Assembly: GCA_029213195.1 (NCBI GenBank)
Contig: JARGNI010000019.1
Span: forward strand, 41,226-105,225
Reading direction: 5' to 3'
From: Verrucomicrobiales bacterium
GTDB taxonomy: Bacteria > Verrucomicrobiota > Verrucomicrobiia > Verrucomicrobiales > DEV007
Length of the DNA: 64,000 bases
Part shown: piece after piece, positions 1-9,313 of the stretch
Layout: the number at the start of each line of letters is the position of its first letter
Position numbering within the stretch: the stretch's first letter is position 1
Notes under the pieces: generated by a model
Told to the model about the DNA's origin: nothing
What the model saw: only the letters and a program-made list of their open reading frames with translations
Database searches by the model: none
Position numbers and translations under genes: made by a program

Positions 1-1
1 G

Positions 2-1597
2 CCCTTTCTTCATAAGCAAGTGGCAGAGGCGCTTTCTTCTCGGGATGGACTCGAACTCCGTCCAGAGAAGGCTTTCCAGTGGTCGAAAGTGGGACCCAGC
101 TCGGAACCGTTTCGCCTGGCGATCGCGGTAGACGGCGAGGAGTTCTCTCACGGAGTTCTGACCGCTTGGAACTGGCACAATGATCCGATTGGGCAATGGG
201 AAATCGAGGCAGGACAGAAAACAGATCTCTCGTTTCGGGTGGATGGCCTCGGGGTGTATCAGTTCACCCTCGACGGATACCAGGGCGAGGAGTGTAGGAA
301 ACGCCTCGTCCGAAGTGTCGCGGTGACGCGGGATCTTTCGGACGCGCGCAAGAGTTGGAAGACGGAGGAATTCTTTCTCGGGGTCTGTGCTTTTCCCGGT
401 CGATACCACTGGTCGTTCCAGGGCGAACCGACTCTCCCTTCCGGACTCGCAGAGCAGGAGGCCAGGGAACTGGAAGCGGAACTCTTGAGCCGACTCGGAT
501 TTCAACTCGTCCGCATCGACGAGTCCAAGGAGATGGGAGATCGCGTTCCCGGATCCGATCAGGGCTACCGATTTCAGTTCGACCGGATGGATGCCGCGGT
601 CGAGGCCTACACCTCGAGAGGCTTTCAGTTGGCGTTCCAACTCATGAACGCTCCGGACTGGGCGATCTCCGAGGAGTATGCCGATGAGGCGGAGCATCGG
701 TGGCGGTATCCGCGTCGGGAAGAACCGCAGCGAGCTTATGTGGAGGCGCTCGTCGACCGTTACGGCGACCACGCGCGTTTTGTGCAGATCTTCAACGAAC
801 CCGATCAGGTCGAGTTCTGGTCGGGGCGGCCGGAGGAGTTCGTGAACCAGTTTCGTTTTTCGGTCGAGGAGATTCATGCATTCGATCCCTCGATGCCCAT
901 CGTCAACGGGGGGTATTCCCTCGTCGACCTGGAGCGGACTCGCTATTTTGTCGGGAGCTTGAAAGGCAAGATCGCTTTTCCTGCCTACCATTCCCACGGA
1001 GACCTCCCGGCCTTGCGGGAAGATCTCGCGATCGTGAAGAAGCTGCATCGCGAAGCCGGCTACGAGGACGTACGATTTCTCAATACCGAAATGGGATTCG
1101 ATGGATGGCGATTGGACCAGGAGCGAAGCAAGGGGCAGATCGTCCCCCAGAAAACTCTATTCTGCTGGGCCAATGACCATGCCGGGGTTCTCCTTTTCGG
1201 CGGACGCATGACCTTGGGGCCCCGCCGCGTGACACAGGACTTCGGCTTTCTCGATCACTTTTTCTGCCCGCGCTACGTCTATGGCTCGGTCGCTGCCCTG
1301 GTTTCTACCTTGGACGGAGCCAGCTTTTCTCGCGTTCTCCTCGATGAGGAAGAAACGACGGTTTATGCGTTTCAGAAAGGGGCGGATGTGATCCTGTCAG
1401 GGTTTTCGTTGACGGGAGAGGCTGCGGTGGTTGTCGAGGCAGGCGCTGAGCGTGGCGTATCGGTCGATGCGATGGGGAATGCGGAGGAAGTTTCGCTGCG
1501 AGAAAGGTTTTCCTGGGAAATCGGAAAATATCCTCGCTATCTCGTCCTCGAAAATGCCAAGGATTCGAGCATCGAGATTCAGATCAAGAAGAAATAG
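2..1597 (+). CDS. Clan GH-A (GH39-like) glycoside hydrolase, 5' end outside window
   Basis: The frame is open from position 2, so the first possible start (GTG at 20) is probably internal and the true N-terminus, with any signal peptide, lies left of the window. Counting from the GTG, a beta-sandwich-like N-terminal part (about residues 25-105) is followed by a TIM-barrel-like domain. The motif IFNEPDQ places the likely acid/base at Glu260, and FLNTEMGFDGW places a likely nucleophile at Glu357, the spacing usual for retaining clan GH-A enzymes such as GH39 or GH5. Substrate cannot be told. The next gene, a D-2-hydroxyacid dehydrogenase, follows after 14 bases on the same strand and is probably co-transcribed. 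Family call is by motif only. Confidence 0.7.
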   Translation, partial: PFLHKQVAEALSSRDGLELRPEKAFQWSKVGPSSEPFRLAIAVDGEEFSHGVLTAWNWHNDPIGQWEIEAGQKTDLSFRVDGLGVYQFTLDGYQGEECRKRLVRSVAVTRDLSDARKSWKTEEFFLGVCAFPGRYHWSFQGEPTLPSGLAEQEARELEAELLSRLGFQLVRIDESKEMGDRVPGSDQGYRFQFDRMDAAVEAYTSRGFQLAFQLMNAPDWAISEEYADEAEHRWRYPRREEPQRAYVEALVDRYGDHARFVQIFNEPDQVEFWSGRPEEFVNQFRFSVEEIHAFDPSMPIVNGGYSLVDLERTRYFVGSLKGKIAFPAYHSHGDLPALREDLAIVKKLHREAGYEDVRFLNTEMGFDGWRLDQERSKGQIVPQKTLFCWANDHAGVLLFGGRMTLGPRRVTQDFGFLDHFFCPRYVYGSVAALVSTLDGASFSRVLLDEEETTVYAFQKGADVILSGFSLTGEAAVVVEAGAERGVSVDAMGNAEEVSLRERFSWEIGKYPRYLVLENAKDSSIEIQIKKK

Positions 1598-1611
1598 ACT
1601 CTGCCCCAGCC

Positions 1612-2607
1612 ATGGCTGCCCTACCCAAAGTCGTCATCACCGACCTCATTGTCGAACCTCTCGACTACGAGAGGCGCATCCTCGATGGACACGCTGAGGT
1701 CATCGCACTGGACGCGAGGAGCGAAGACGAGTTGATCGGGCAGATCGAGGATGCCGATGCGGTGATGGTGTATCACTATTTCCGATTCACACGGGCAAGT
1801 ATCGAGAGGCTCGAGCGATGCCGGGTGATCGTCCGGCCTGGAGTCGGATACGATGGGATCGATTGTGCGTTTGCGAGAGAAAGGGGGATCCCCGTCTGCA
1901 ATGTCCCCGACTACGGAACGGAGGAAGTGGCGGACTCGGCTCTTGCGATGGCCTTGAGTCTCACTCGTGGTTCCCATTTCCTGAACAGTCGTCTTCGTCG
2001 AGGAATCGGGGAGTGGAACGTGGACGAGGCCCTGCCGCTACCGAGGTTGAGAGGCCAGGTGTATGGCATCGTGGGGTGCGGTCGGATCGGAACCGCGACG
2101 GCCCTGCGAGCCAAGGCTTTCGGCTTCGATGTCGTGTTCTACGATCCCTATCTCGCGGATGGAGTCGACAAGGCGCTGGGGCTCCGCCGGGTCGATACCT
2201 TGGAGGAACTTCTCCGAGAGTCGTTTGTGGTCAGCATCCATTGCCCGCTCACGGAGGAGACCCGCGGAATGGTCGGGGCCTCCGAGATCGCTGAAATGGA
2301 GACGGGAGCCTACCTCGTCAACAACGCGAGGGGAGGGGTCGTCGATACCGATGCCGTGGTCGAGGCTCTTTCCTGCGGGCAACTCGCGGGTGCCGGAATC
2401 GATGTCCTCGAGCAGGAGCCGCCCGATGAGTCATCCCTGGTTCTTCAAGCTTGGCGCGACCCGGATCATCCCGCTCACGACCGGCTCATTCTCAATCCTC
2501 ACACCGCCTTCTACTGTGACGAAGGGTGTGAGGAATTTCGCACCAAGGGCGCCGCGGAAGTGCTGCGAGCCCTTCGCGGGGAGCCGCTGCGGAATATCGT
2601 GAATTGA
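1612..2607 (+). CDS. D-2-hydroxyacid dehydrogenase (CtBP-like)
   Basis: A 331-residue NAD-dependent D-isomer-specific 2-hydroxyacid dehydrogenase, the usual length for the family; it would interconvert a 2-keto acid and a D-2-hydroxy acid in the cytoplasm. The Rossmann motif YGIVGCGRIG sits at residues 151-160. The catalytic triad is visible: Arg240 in NNARGGVVD, Glu269 in IDVLEQEP and His297 in LNPHTAF. The overall pattern, including RPGVGYDGID near residue 75, is closer to the C-terminal-binding-protein-like subgroup than to SerA, and no ACT domain is present. The substrate is unknown. The ATG at 1612 follows the glycosidase stop closely and has no Shine-Dalgarno sequence. Confidence 0.88.
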   Translation: MAALPKVVITDLIVEPLDYERRILDGHAEVIALDARSEDELIGQIEDADAVMVYHYFRFTRASIERLERCRVIVRPGVGYDGIDCAFARERGIPVCNVPDYGTEEVADSALAMALSLTRGSHFLNSRLRRGIGEWNVDEALPLPRLRGQVYGIVGCGRIGTATALRAKAFGFDVVFYDPYLADGVDKALGLRRVDTLEELLRESFVVSIHCPLTEETRGMVGASEIAEMETGAYLVNNARGGVVDTDAVVEALSCGQLAGAGIDVLEQEPPDESSLVLQAWRDPDHPAHDRLILNPHTAFYCDEGCEEFRTKGAAEVLRALRGEPLRNIVN

Positions 2608-2616
2608 AGAGTCCTC

Positions 2617-2979
2617 CTAGACTTCGGAGAGAAACTCGACGATCCGGGCCTTGGGGCGCCCGATGATCGCTTTCGATTCGCCGACGAGCACAGGACGCTG
2701 CAGGAGCTGCTTGTGCTTGATGAGAATTTCGATCACCGCGTCCGGATTGTCGACGAAGGTCTCAGGATCGAGCTCCAGCTTCTTGAACTTCGAATCTTTC
2801 CGGACCAGGTCTTCGACCGGGTCTTCCAGTCTCGAGATGATCGTTTCCAGTTCTTCCCGCCCCGGTGGTTCCTTGATGTAAAGAACGACCCGATGCTTCA
2901 CTCCCAGTTCCTTGGCGACCGCCAGGGCATTCTCCGAGGAGCCTCAATGATTGTAATGGTAGATGATGACTTCCGACAT
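2617..2979 (-). CDS. arsC: ArsC-family thioredoxin-fold oxidoreductase, candidate selenoprotein (in-frame TGA at residue 12)
   Basis: From ATG at 2979 the frame reads MSEVIIYHYNH, then TGA (2946-2944), then GSSENALAVAKELG and on to a TAG stop, giving 120 codons. Without recoding only a 94-residue fragment from a GTG at 2901 would be called. TGA falls on residue 12, the position of catalytic Cys12 of E. coli plasmid R773 ArsC, and the following G-x-S resembles its CGTS loop. The three ArsC active-site arginines are also kept: Arg60 (DLVRKDSKF), Arg95 (LQRPVLV) and Arg108 (IGRPKARIV), matching R60, R94 and R107. No cysteine is encoded, so selenocysteine would be the only redox residue. A hairpin follows the TGA at bacterial SECIS distance. 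The role, arsenate reduction or another thiol/selenol redox reaction, is inferred. Alternative: TGC-to-TGA mutation or sequence error. Confidence 0.8.
2910..2927 (-). promoter_or_regulatory. Putative bacterial SECIS hairpin
   Basis: Read on the minus strand, CCCTGGC (2927-2921) pairs with GCCAAGG (2916-2910) with one C/A mismatch, closing a four-base loop GGTC (2920-2917). The loop begins after 23 bases following the TGA at 2946-2944. This fits the known bacterial SECIS pattern: a short stem inside the coding region, an apical loop with a G in its first two bases, roughly 16-37 bases after the UGA. The hairpin was folded by eye in GC-rich sequence, so it supports recoding but does not prove it. 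Confidence 0.55.
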
Positions 2980-3069
2980 GACTCAAAAGATGCGGGAATC
3001 CTTACGCACAATTCGTCTTTCTGGAAACGAAAGTTTTCGGAATGAGAGAAATCTCTGCCGATCCCGCCT

Positions 3070-3213
3070 TTATCTCAGGGCTGCAAAGAAGGCAACGAGG
3101 ATGCTTACGGAAGAAATCACCGCGATGCTGCAGGCAAGGAGGAGAAAGGTCTTGAGATGTTGGGAGGGGCGTTCATTCCCAGAGACGCATTTGGGGCGGT
3201 CTTTTTCTTTCAT
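3070..3213 (-). CDS. Small single-span membrane protein (47 aa)
   Basis: A 47-codon frame from ATG at 3213 to TAA at 3070. It begins with a charged, polar stretch (MKEKDRPKCVSGNERPSQH) and then one long hydrophobic segment, residues 22-46 (FLLLACSIAVISSVSILVAF and a few more), ending AALR. That layout suggests a one-helix inner-membrane protein with a cytoplasmic N-terminus and two cysteines (Cys9 and Cys27). It sits 90 bases upstream of the candidate selenoprotein on the same strand, so the two may share a transcript. No family is recognised. Like its neighbours it has no Shine-Dalgarno sequence; the clean hydrophobic segment is the main evidence that it is real. Confidence 0.5.
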   Translation of the reverse strand: MKEKDRPKCVSGNERPSQHLKTFLLLACSIAVISSVSILVAFFAALR

Positions 3214-3309
3214 CCCCGCAAGAAACCACCCTAGTCTCTCAGGTATTCAGACAGGAAGATGACAGAACTGTTATTTTCCATTTCCTATTCTCATTCCCCA
3301 TTTCTCGCG

Positions 3310-4992
3310 ATGTATCGATTCTTTACCATTTTGTCCCTCCTGGTTTTCTCGTTCGGAGTTTCCCATGCGCAGCAAAAGAAGGCGCAGGCGGCTCCGAAAT
3401 ATGACGATTCCGTCCCTCCTCCGACTGAAGAAGAAGTTCGCTATGGCGAGCATGAGCGCCACGTCCTCGACTTCTGGCAAGCGAAGTCGGATACACCGAC
3501 TCCTGTGGCTTTTGTGATTCACGGTGGTGGGTGGATGGGGGGCTCCAAGGAGCGCCTGAATCGATTTGCCAATCCGAAGGCTCTTCTTGAAGCGGGAATC
3601 TCCGTGGTCGCGATCAATTATCGCTACGTGAGCCAGGCCCCGGCCGAGGGGATCGAACCTCCCGTCCAGGCTCCCCTCCACGATGCGGCGCGAGCGCTGC
3701 AGTTCGTGCGGAGTCAGGCCAAACGTTGGAATCTCGACAAGGATCGGATCGGCGCAGCTGGTGGATCCGCCGGAGCCTGCTCCAGCCTCTGGCTCGCTTT
3801 TCACGATGACTTGGCCGATTCCGATAGCGAGGACCCTGTCGCTCGCGAATCGACGCGGCTCTGGTGTGCTGCCGTCACGGGCGCCCAGACCAGCCTCGAC
3901 CCGAAGCAGATGAAAGAGTGGACGCCGAACAGCCGGTATGGCGGGCATGCATTCGGGCTCAAGAACTTTGCCGAGTTCCTTGCAAAGCGCGAAGAGATCC
4001 TGCCTTGGATCGAGGAATATTCTCCCTACGCTCTCGTGAGTTCCGACGACCCACCCGTCTACCTTACCTACTCACGTCCTCCGGCCATCGGGCAGGAGCA
4101 GAAGGATCCGACCCACACGTCCAACTTTGGGGTGAAGCTCCAAGAGCATTGCCAAGCCAATGGAGTCTCCTGCGAACTGAATTATCCCAAGACTCCGGCT
4201 GCTCAACATGCAAATCCGACCGAGTTTCTCATCGCAAATCTGAAGGCGGACGGTGAAACGGCATCGGAAAACTTCGTGCCGATTTTCAGTGGTAAGAATC
4301 TCAAAGGTTGGGTCGGGGACGAGAGCCTCTGGAAGCTGGAGAACGGCATTCTTGTGGGAACCTGCAAGGGGCCCGACCATATGGACGACAATTCCTTTCT
4401 CATTTGGGAATATGGTCGAGTCAAAGACTTCGAACTCCGGGTCGTGATGCGGGTGATCGGGGACAACAATTCCGGGATTCAGTATCGGAGTCGCCTCGCC
4501 GAGGGGAAAGGGCCTCATGTCATCACCGGATACCAGAATGACGTTCATCCCGCGATCCAGCATACCGGGATGACCTACGAGGAAAAAGGACGGGGAATCT
4601 TTGGGCTCAATGGCCAGAATGTTCTCCTCGACCCCGAAGGCCAGCGATGGTTGCTCTCAGAGCACGAGCCGGTCAAAGTCGATGTCTCCGAGTGGCAGGA
4701 ATACTCTGTTGTCGCCAAGGGCAATCACCTGGTTCATCGGGTGAATGGAAAGATCACTTCGGAGCTGATCGATCACGACGAAAAGGGCCGGGCGTTGGAG
4801 GGACTCGTTGCGATTCAGCTGCATCGTGGAAAAGCGAATCGTGTTGAAGTGAAAGAGATTCTCCTGCGTGAACTCCCCGACGCGGAACTGATCCCGTTCG
4901 AGTTGCCGAAGGGCGCGACGAAGATGGATCGTCCCCGAACGAATCGCCCCCAGGGAGCGGCTCCCGTGGCCAGGGAAAAGAAAAAGGGCTGA
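3310..4992 (+). CDS. Secreted alpha/beta-hydrolase esterase fused to a DUF1080 domain
   Basis: 560 residues. The start at 3310 gives a good signal peptide (MYRFFTILSLLVFSFGVSHA, cleaved before QQ); an in-frame ATG at 3259 would place 17 polar residues before it. The first domain is an alpha/beta-hydrolase of the acetyl-esterase type: oxyanion motif HGGGW at 71-75, nucleophile elbow GGSAGA with Ser153, and a plausible catalytic His in QHANP near residue 300. From about residue 318 (FVPIFSGKNLKGW) to 530 follows DUF1080, a laminarinase-like beta-sandwich now called 3-keto-disaccharide hydrolase. The lysine-rich tail (EKKKG) is low complexity. It probably deacylates and then processes glycans in the periplasm; the combination in one chain is notable. 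Confidence 0.85.
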   Translation: MYRFFTILSLLVFSFGVSHAQQKKAQAAPKYDDSVPPPTEEEVRYGEHERHVLDFWQAKSDTPTPVAFVIHGGGWMGGSKERLNRFANPKALLEAGISVVAINYRYVSQAPAEGIEPPVQAPLHDAARALQFVRSQAKRWNLDKDRIGAAGGSAGACSSLWLAFHDDLADSDSEDPVARESTRLWCAAVTGAQTSLDPKQMKEWTPNSRYGGHAFGLKNFAEFLAKREEILPWIEEYSPYALVSSDDPPVYLTYSRPPAIGQEQKDPTHTSNFGVKLQEHCQANGVSCELNYPKTPAAQHANPTEFLIANLKADGETASENFVPIFSGKNLKGWVGDESLWKLENGILVGTCKGPDHMDDNSFLIWEYGRVKDFELRVVMRVIGDNNSGIQYRSRLAEGKGPHVITGYQNDVHPAIQHTGMTYEEKGRGIFGLNGQNVLLDPEGQRWLLSEHEPVKVDVSEWQEYSVVAKGNHLVHRVNGKITSELIDHDEKGRALEGLVAIQLHRGKANRVEVKEILLRELPDAELIPFELPKGATKMDRPRTNRPQGAAPVAREKKKG

Positions 4993-5016
4993 ATTCGAGA
5001 GGGGACTCGATACGGA

Positions 5017-5751
5017 ATGACCGATCGGTCCCGAGTCGCGACCGTCCATGCCCTGTGGGCAAGGAGCCGTGCCGGGGTTCGGGCCAACCTGCTTCCCGGT
5101 GCCGCGCTGTGGTTTGTGGGACTGGTAGTCGTGTTGCTCTACTATCTTGCCCCTGCAACCCGAACCGCCTTCGACTGGGTCAGCGATCTCAAGCTCCAGT
5201 ACGGTTATCTCTACTCGGGTATCGCCACGGCGGTTTTCGGAGGATTCATTCCTTTCCTCTATCTCTGGGCGTCGAAACAGATTCCCTCGGGCGCGGTGCG
5301 CTCATGGGGGCTTTTCTTTGTCCTCTACTGGGCGTTTCGGGGCATCGAGGTGGATGCCTTCTATCGCTTGCAGGCCTGGCTTTTTGGAGACGACTCGGGT
5401 TGGAGGACTGTCCTGACCAAGGTGGCGGTGGACCAGTTTGTCTATTGCCCGATCTGGTCGGCTCCACTGACCGCGATCTGCTATGGGTGGAAAGACGCGG
5501 GATTCTCATGGAGTGCGTTTCGTCCGAAGATGAATCGGGAATTTTTCAGCTTCGAGATTCCCAGTATTCTCCTTTCGATCTGGATTGTCTGGATCCCGGC
5601 GACGGCCATTATCTACTCGCTCCCCCTGGCTCTCCAGATCCCGCTTTTCAACCTCGTGCTCTGCTTCTTCGTCTTGCTGATCAGCGTTCTCTCGACGAAT
5701 CGAGAAACGGAAAAGGCAAGCTCCAAGGGTCCACTTGAAAAATTTGACTGA
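5017..5751 (+). CDS. Integral membrane protein resembling Mpv17/PMP22
   Basis: 244 residues with several hydrophobic segments: about 26-46, 67-87, 95-110, 138-155 and a C-terminal pair near 180-235. Two stretches recall the eukaryotic Mpv17/PMP22 family: KVAVDQFVYCPIW, with the characteristic DQ followed by a proline, and the tail with W-IPATAIIYSLPLALQIPLFNL, similar in arrangement to the family's C-terminal signature. Function of such proteins in bacteria is unknown; channel-like roles are proposed for eukaryotic members. The gene starts 24 bases after the esterase-DUF1080 stop and is on the same strand. A G-rich stretch lies upstream of the ATG but too far for a clear ribosome-binding site. 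The family link is by eye. Confidence 0.6.
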   Translation: MTDRSRVATVHALWARSRAGVRANLLPGAALWFVGLVVVLLYYLAPATRTAFDWVSDLKLQYGYLYSGIATAVFGGFIPFLYLWASKQIPSGAVRSWGLFFVLYWAFRGIEVDAFYRLQAWLFGDDSGWRTVLTKVAVDQFVYCPIWSAPLTAICYGWKDAGFSWSAFRPKMNREFFSFEIPSILLSIWIVWIPATAIIYSLPLALQIPLFNLVLCFFVLLISVLSTNRETEKASSKGPLEKFD

Positions 5752-5831
5752 GGAGCGGCATTGCGGACCCTTTCGCGCTCGCCTTTTGCATCGAGAATCA
5801 CTATCACCTTCACCATTCCAACTCTTTCTCT

Positions 5832-6857
5832 ATGAAAACACTCTCCCGAATCTTTCTTTCTGGCCTCGTTTTCCTGGCCTCTTCGGCCTTCGCCAATCCG
5901 CTCGTCTACAAGGCAGACGAAGCGAAGGCAAAGGGCAAGCACATCGTCCTCATCGCCAGTGACCACGAGTATCGCAGCGAGGAGACGATCCCCGCGCTCG
6001 CAAGAATCCTGGCAAAACATCATGGGTTCGATTGCACAGTTCTTTTTGGACTGGATGAAAATGGCGAAGTCAAGGCAGGGGAGTCGAATATCCCCGGGCT
6101 GGAAGCCCTCGAAACCGCCGATGCTGCGGTCTTCTACACTCGCTTTCAAAACCTTCCCGATGAGCAGATGAAGCACATCGACGCCTACTTGAATCGGGGC
6201 GGACCGGTCATGGGCCTTCGGACTGCGACCCACGGTTTCAAGATTCCCGCCGATGCCACGTACGCAAAGTACGACTTTCGCTCCAAGGTAGAGGGATATG
6301 AAAATGGGTTCGGACACCAGGTCCTCGGTCAGACCTGGGTCGGGCACTACGGAAGGAATCACAAGCAGAGCACCCGTATCACGATTGTGCCCGAAAAGGC
6401 CGGGCATCCCATCCTGACCGGAGTGAAAGACATTCACGTGCAGTGCGGTGGCTACAACGCTGAGACTGCAGATGATTTCAACATCCTCACGATGGCGCAG
6501 CCGCTCATGAGCATGGAATTCGATGGCGAGCCGGATGAAAGCAAGCCCCCCAAGGCCTCCGAGTGGACCCGTGAATATGCAGGTGCGAAGGGCGAGAAAG
6601 GCCGCGTCTTTACTTCTCTCTACGGCGCGTCCGAGGACATCCTTAACGACGGCTATCGCCGGATGCTGATCAATGGCGTCTACTGGATTGCCGGGCTCGA
6701 GGACAAGATTACCGCCGATTCTTCCATCGGTTTTGTCGGCCCCTACGAGCCGAATACCTTCCGCGGAGGAGGCTACGCTCGCGGAGTGAAGCCTTCGATG
6801 TATGAAGGATTCGAGAGCCGTATTCCGGCCAATGCCAACACCAGTGAGAAGAAGTAA
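5832..6857 (+). CDS. Secreted ThuA-domain protein
   Basis: 341 residues with a signal peptide (MKTLSRIFLSGLVFLASSAFA). The body is a ThuA-like, class-I-glutamine-amidotransferase-like fold: HIVLIASDHEYRSEE at the first beta strand, then FYTRFQNLPDEQM and LNRGGPVMGLRTATHGF, where family members keep the GGxxGxR pattern. It ends in PNTFRGGGYARGVKPSMYEGF, a tail often seen in PVC-group proteins. ThuA proteins are tied to trehalose and other disaccharide use, proposed to act with 3-keto sugars. The stop is 15 bases from the convergent EamA gene. A second ThuA domain opens the giant protein at 13266, so this activity is duplicated locally. No ribosome-binding site precedes the ATG. Confidence 0.85.
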   Translation: MKTLSRIFLSGLVFLASSAFANPLVYKADEAKAKGKHIVLIASDHEYRSEETIPALARILAKHHGFDCTVLFGLDENGEVKAGESNIPGLEALETADAAVFYTRFQNLPDEQMKHIDAYLNRGGPVMGLRTATHGFKIPADATYAKYDFRSKVEGYENGFGHQVLGQTWVGHYGRNHKQSTRITIVPEKAGHPILTGVKDIHVQCGGYNAETADDFNILTMAQPLMSMEFDGEPDESKPPKASEWTREYAGAKGEKGRVFTSLYGASEDILNDGYRRMLINGVYWIAGLEDKITADSSIGFVGPYEPNTFRGGGYARGVKPSMYEGFESRIPANANTSEKK

Positions 6858-6871
6858 TCGTCGTTCCCGCG

Positions 6872-7756
6872 TCACCGGCTCAAGGCGACGAGAACGGAAC
6901 CGGCGATCGCGAGGGCGACTCCCAGGGTCTTGCGAGTCGTCATGCGCTCCTTCAGGATCAGCCAGGCGAGAAGGATGATGAATACCGTCGAGAGCTGATT
7001 GTAGATCGCCGCTCTCCCTGCTGCTTCGTGTTTGAATCCCGCAATCCAGAAAAGGGTGGCGAGGAAGGGCCCCAGCAGTGCCATGGGGATGGTAAATTTC
7101 CACGTGTTGCGCAGTTGAAAGGCGAGGGTGAGTTCTTTCGCCTGCCCGCATGCGATGGCAAAAAGGGCCAACCCAAGAGTAGCCACCGCAAACCGAAATC
7201 CTGCGATCCAGACGAGGGAACCTTCCTGGATAACATCACGGACCATGAGGATCCCGACGGCCATGATGACATGCGAACCGGCCGCGAGCGCCGTTCCCGC
7301 GATGAGGTCACGGGTTGCTGCGATCTCCCTGGTTTTTACCATGCCGACGAAAACTCCCGAGATGACGAGTGCTCCCCCGATGAGTTCCCAGTTTGTCAGT
7401 TTCTCGCCGAACATGAGAAATCCGACCAGGGCAATCGATGGAGTGTAGATGCAATCGGCGAGGGCCTGGAGGCTGGCACCGAGCCGATTCAAGGCGGCGA
7501 CGAACATCGTATCCGCGATTGAGATTCCGAGAACAGCGCTGAGGATCAGGCGTACCCAGGTCATCGTATCGTAGGAGGGCACGAGTGGGTCTCCCGTAAA
7601 AAGAAGGACGACAGCGAATCCGAGAATTGCGATGAAGCTCTTGAAGAAAGTCAGCGGCAGCGGCGGGATCGTGAACCCGCTGATCCGCATTAGGATGACC
7701 GAGAAGGACCAGAAGAATCCTGCGGCGATGGCGTAGATGTCCCCAGGAGAAAGCAT
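6872..7756 (-). CDS. EamA/DMT-family transporter
   Basis: 294 residues, the usual size for a ten-helix drug/metabolite transporter with two EamA repeats. The first repeat opens with GDIYAIAAGFFWSFSVILMR and the second with GTALAAGSHVIMAVGILMVR, and each ends with a hydrophobic hairpin such as LSTVFIILLAWLILKERMTT. The frame is open further upstream to 8041, but that extension is polar and would overlap the divergent gdhA gene; the ATG at 7756 directly precedes the first membrane segment and is preferred. The substrate cannot be told. It shares the 204-base intergenic region with gdhA, which may hold both promoters. Confidence 0.85.
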   Translation of the reverse strand: MLSPGDIYAIAAGFFWSFSVILMRISGFTIPPLPLTFFKSFIAILGFAVVLLFTGDPLVPSYDTMTWVRLILSAVLGISIADTMFVAALNRLGASLQALADCIYTPSIALVGFLMFGEKLTNWELIGGALVISGVFVGMVKTREIAATRDLIAGTALAAGSHVIMAVGILMVRDVIQEGSLVWIAGFRFAVATLGLALFAIACGQAKELTLAFQLRNTWKFTIPMALLGPFLATLFWIAGFKHEAAGRAAIYNQLSTVFIILLAWLILKERMTTRKTLGVALAIAGSVLVALSR

Positions 7757-7960
7757 GGGGGAAGGTGATAGTCGGTTCCGTTCCGATTTGCACGAGAATT
7801 GTGAGGCACAAAGGTCGATTTCGATCGATCCGAGAAGTCGTTCGAGTTGTCCTGGCACCCGCTGAAACTCGTAACTTGGACAAAAAGTCTCGTAAGCAAG
7901 CTTGCCACGAAACGCCTCATCCTTCTCACTGTGTCCCGGACTTGAGAAACCCCCATCCCC

Positions 7961-9307
<1,347 letters not shown>

Positions 9308-9313
9308 CGTCTC

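Noticed and set aside
2762..2986. 74-codon minus-strand frame over the ArsC-like gene start
   Set aside because: It is out of frame with the conserved ArsC sequence, is Gly/Arg-rich and starts only a few bases from the true ATG.
3259..3309. Upstream ATG for the esterase-DUF1080 gene
   Set aside because: It places 17 polar residues before a perfect signal peptide; ATG at 3310 is preferred.
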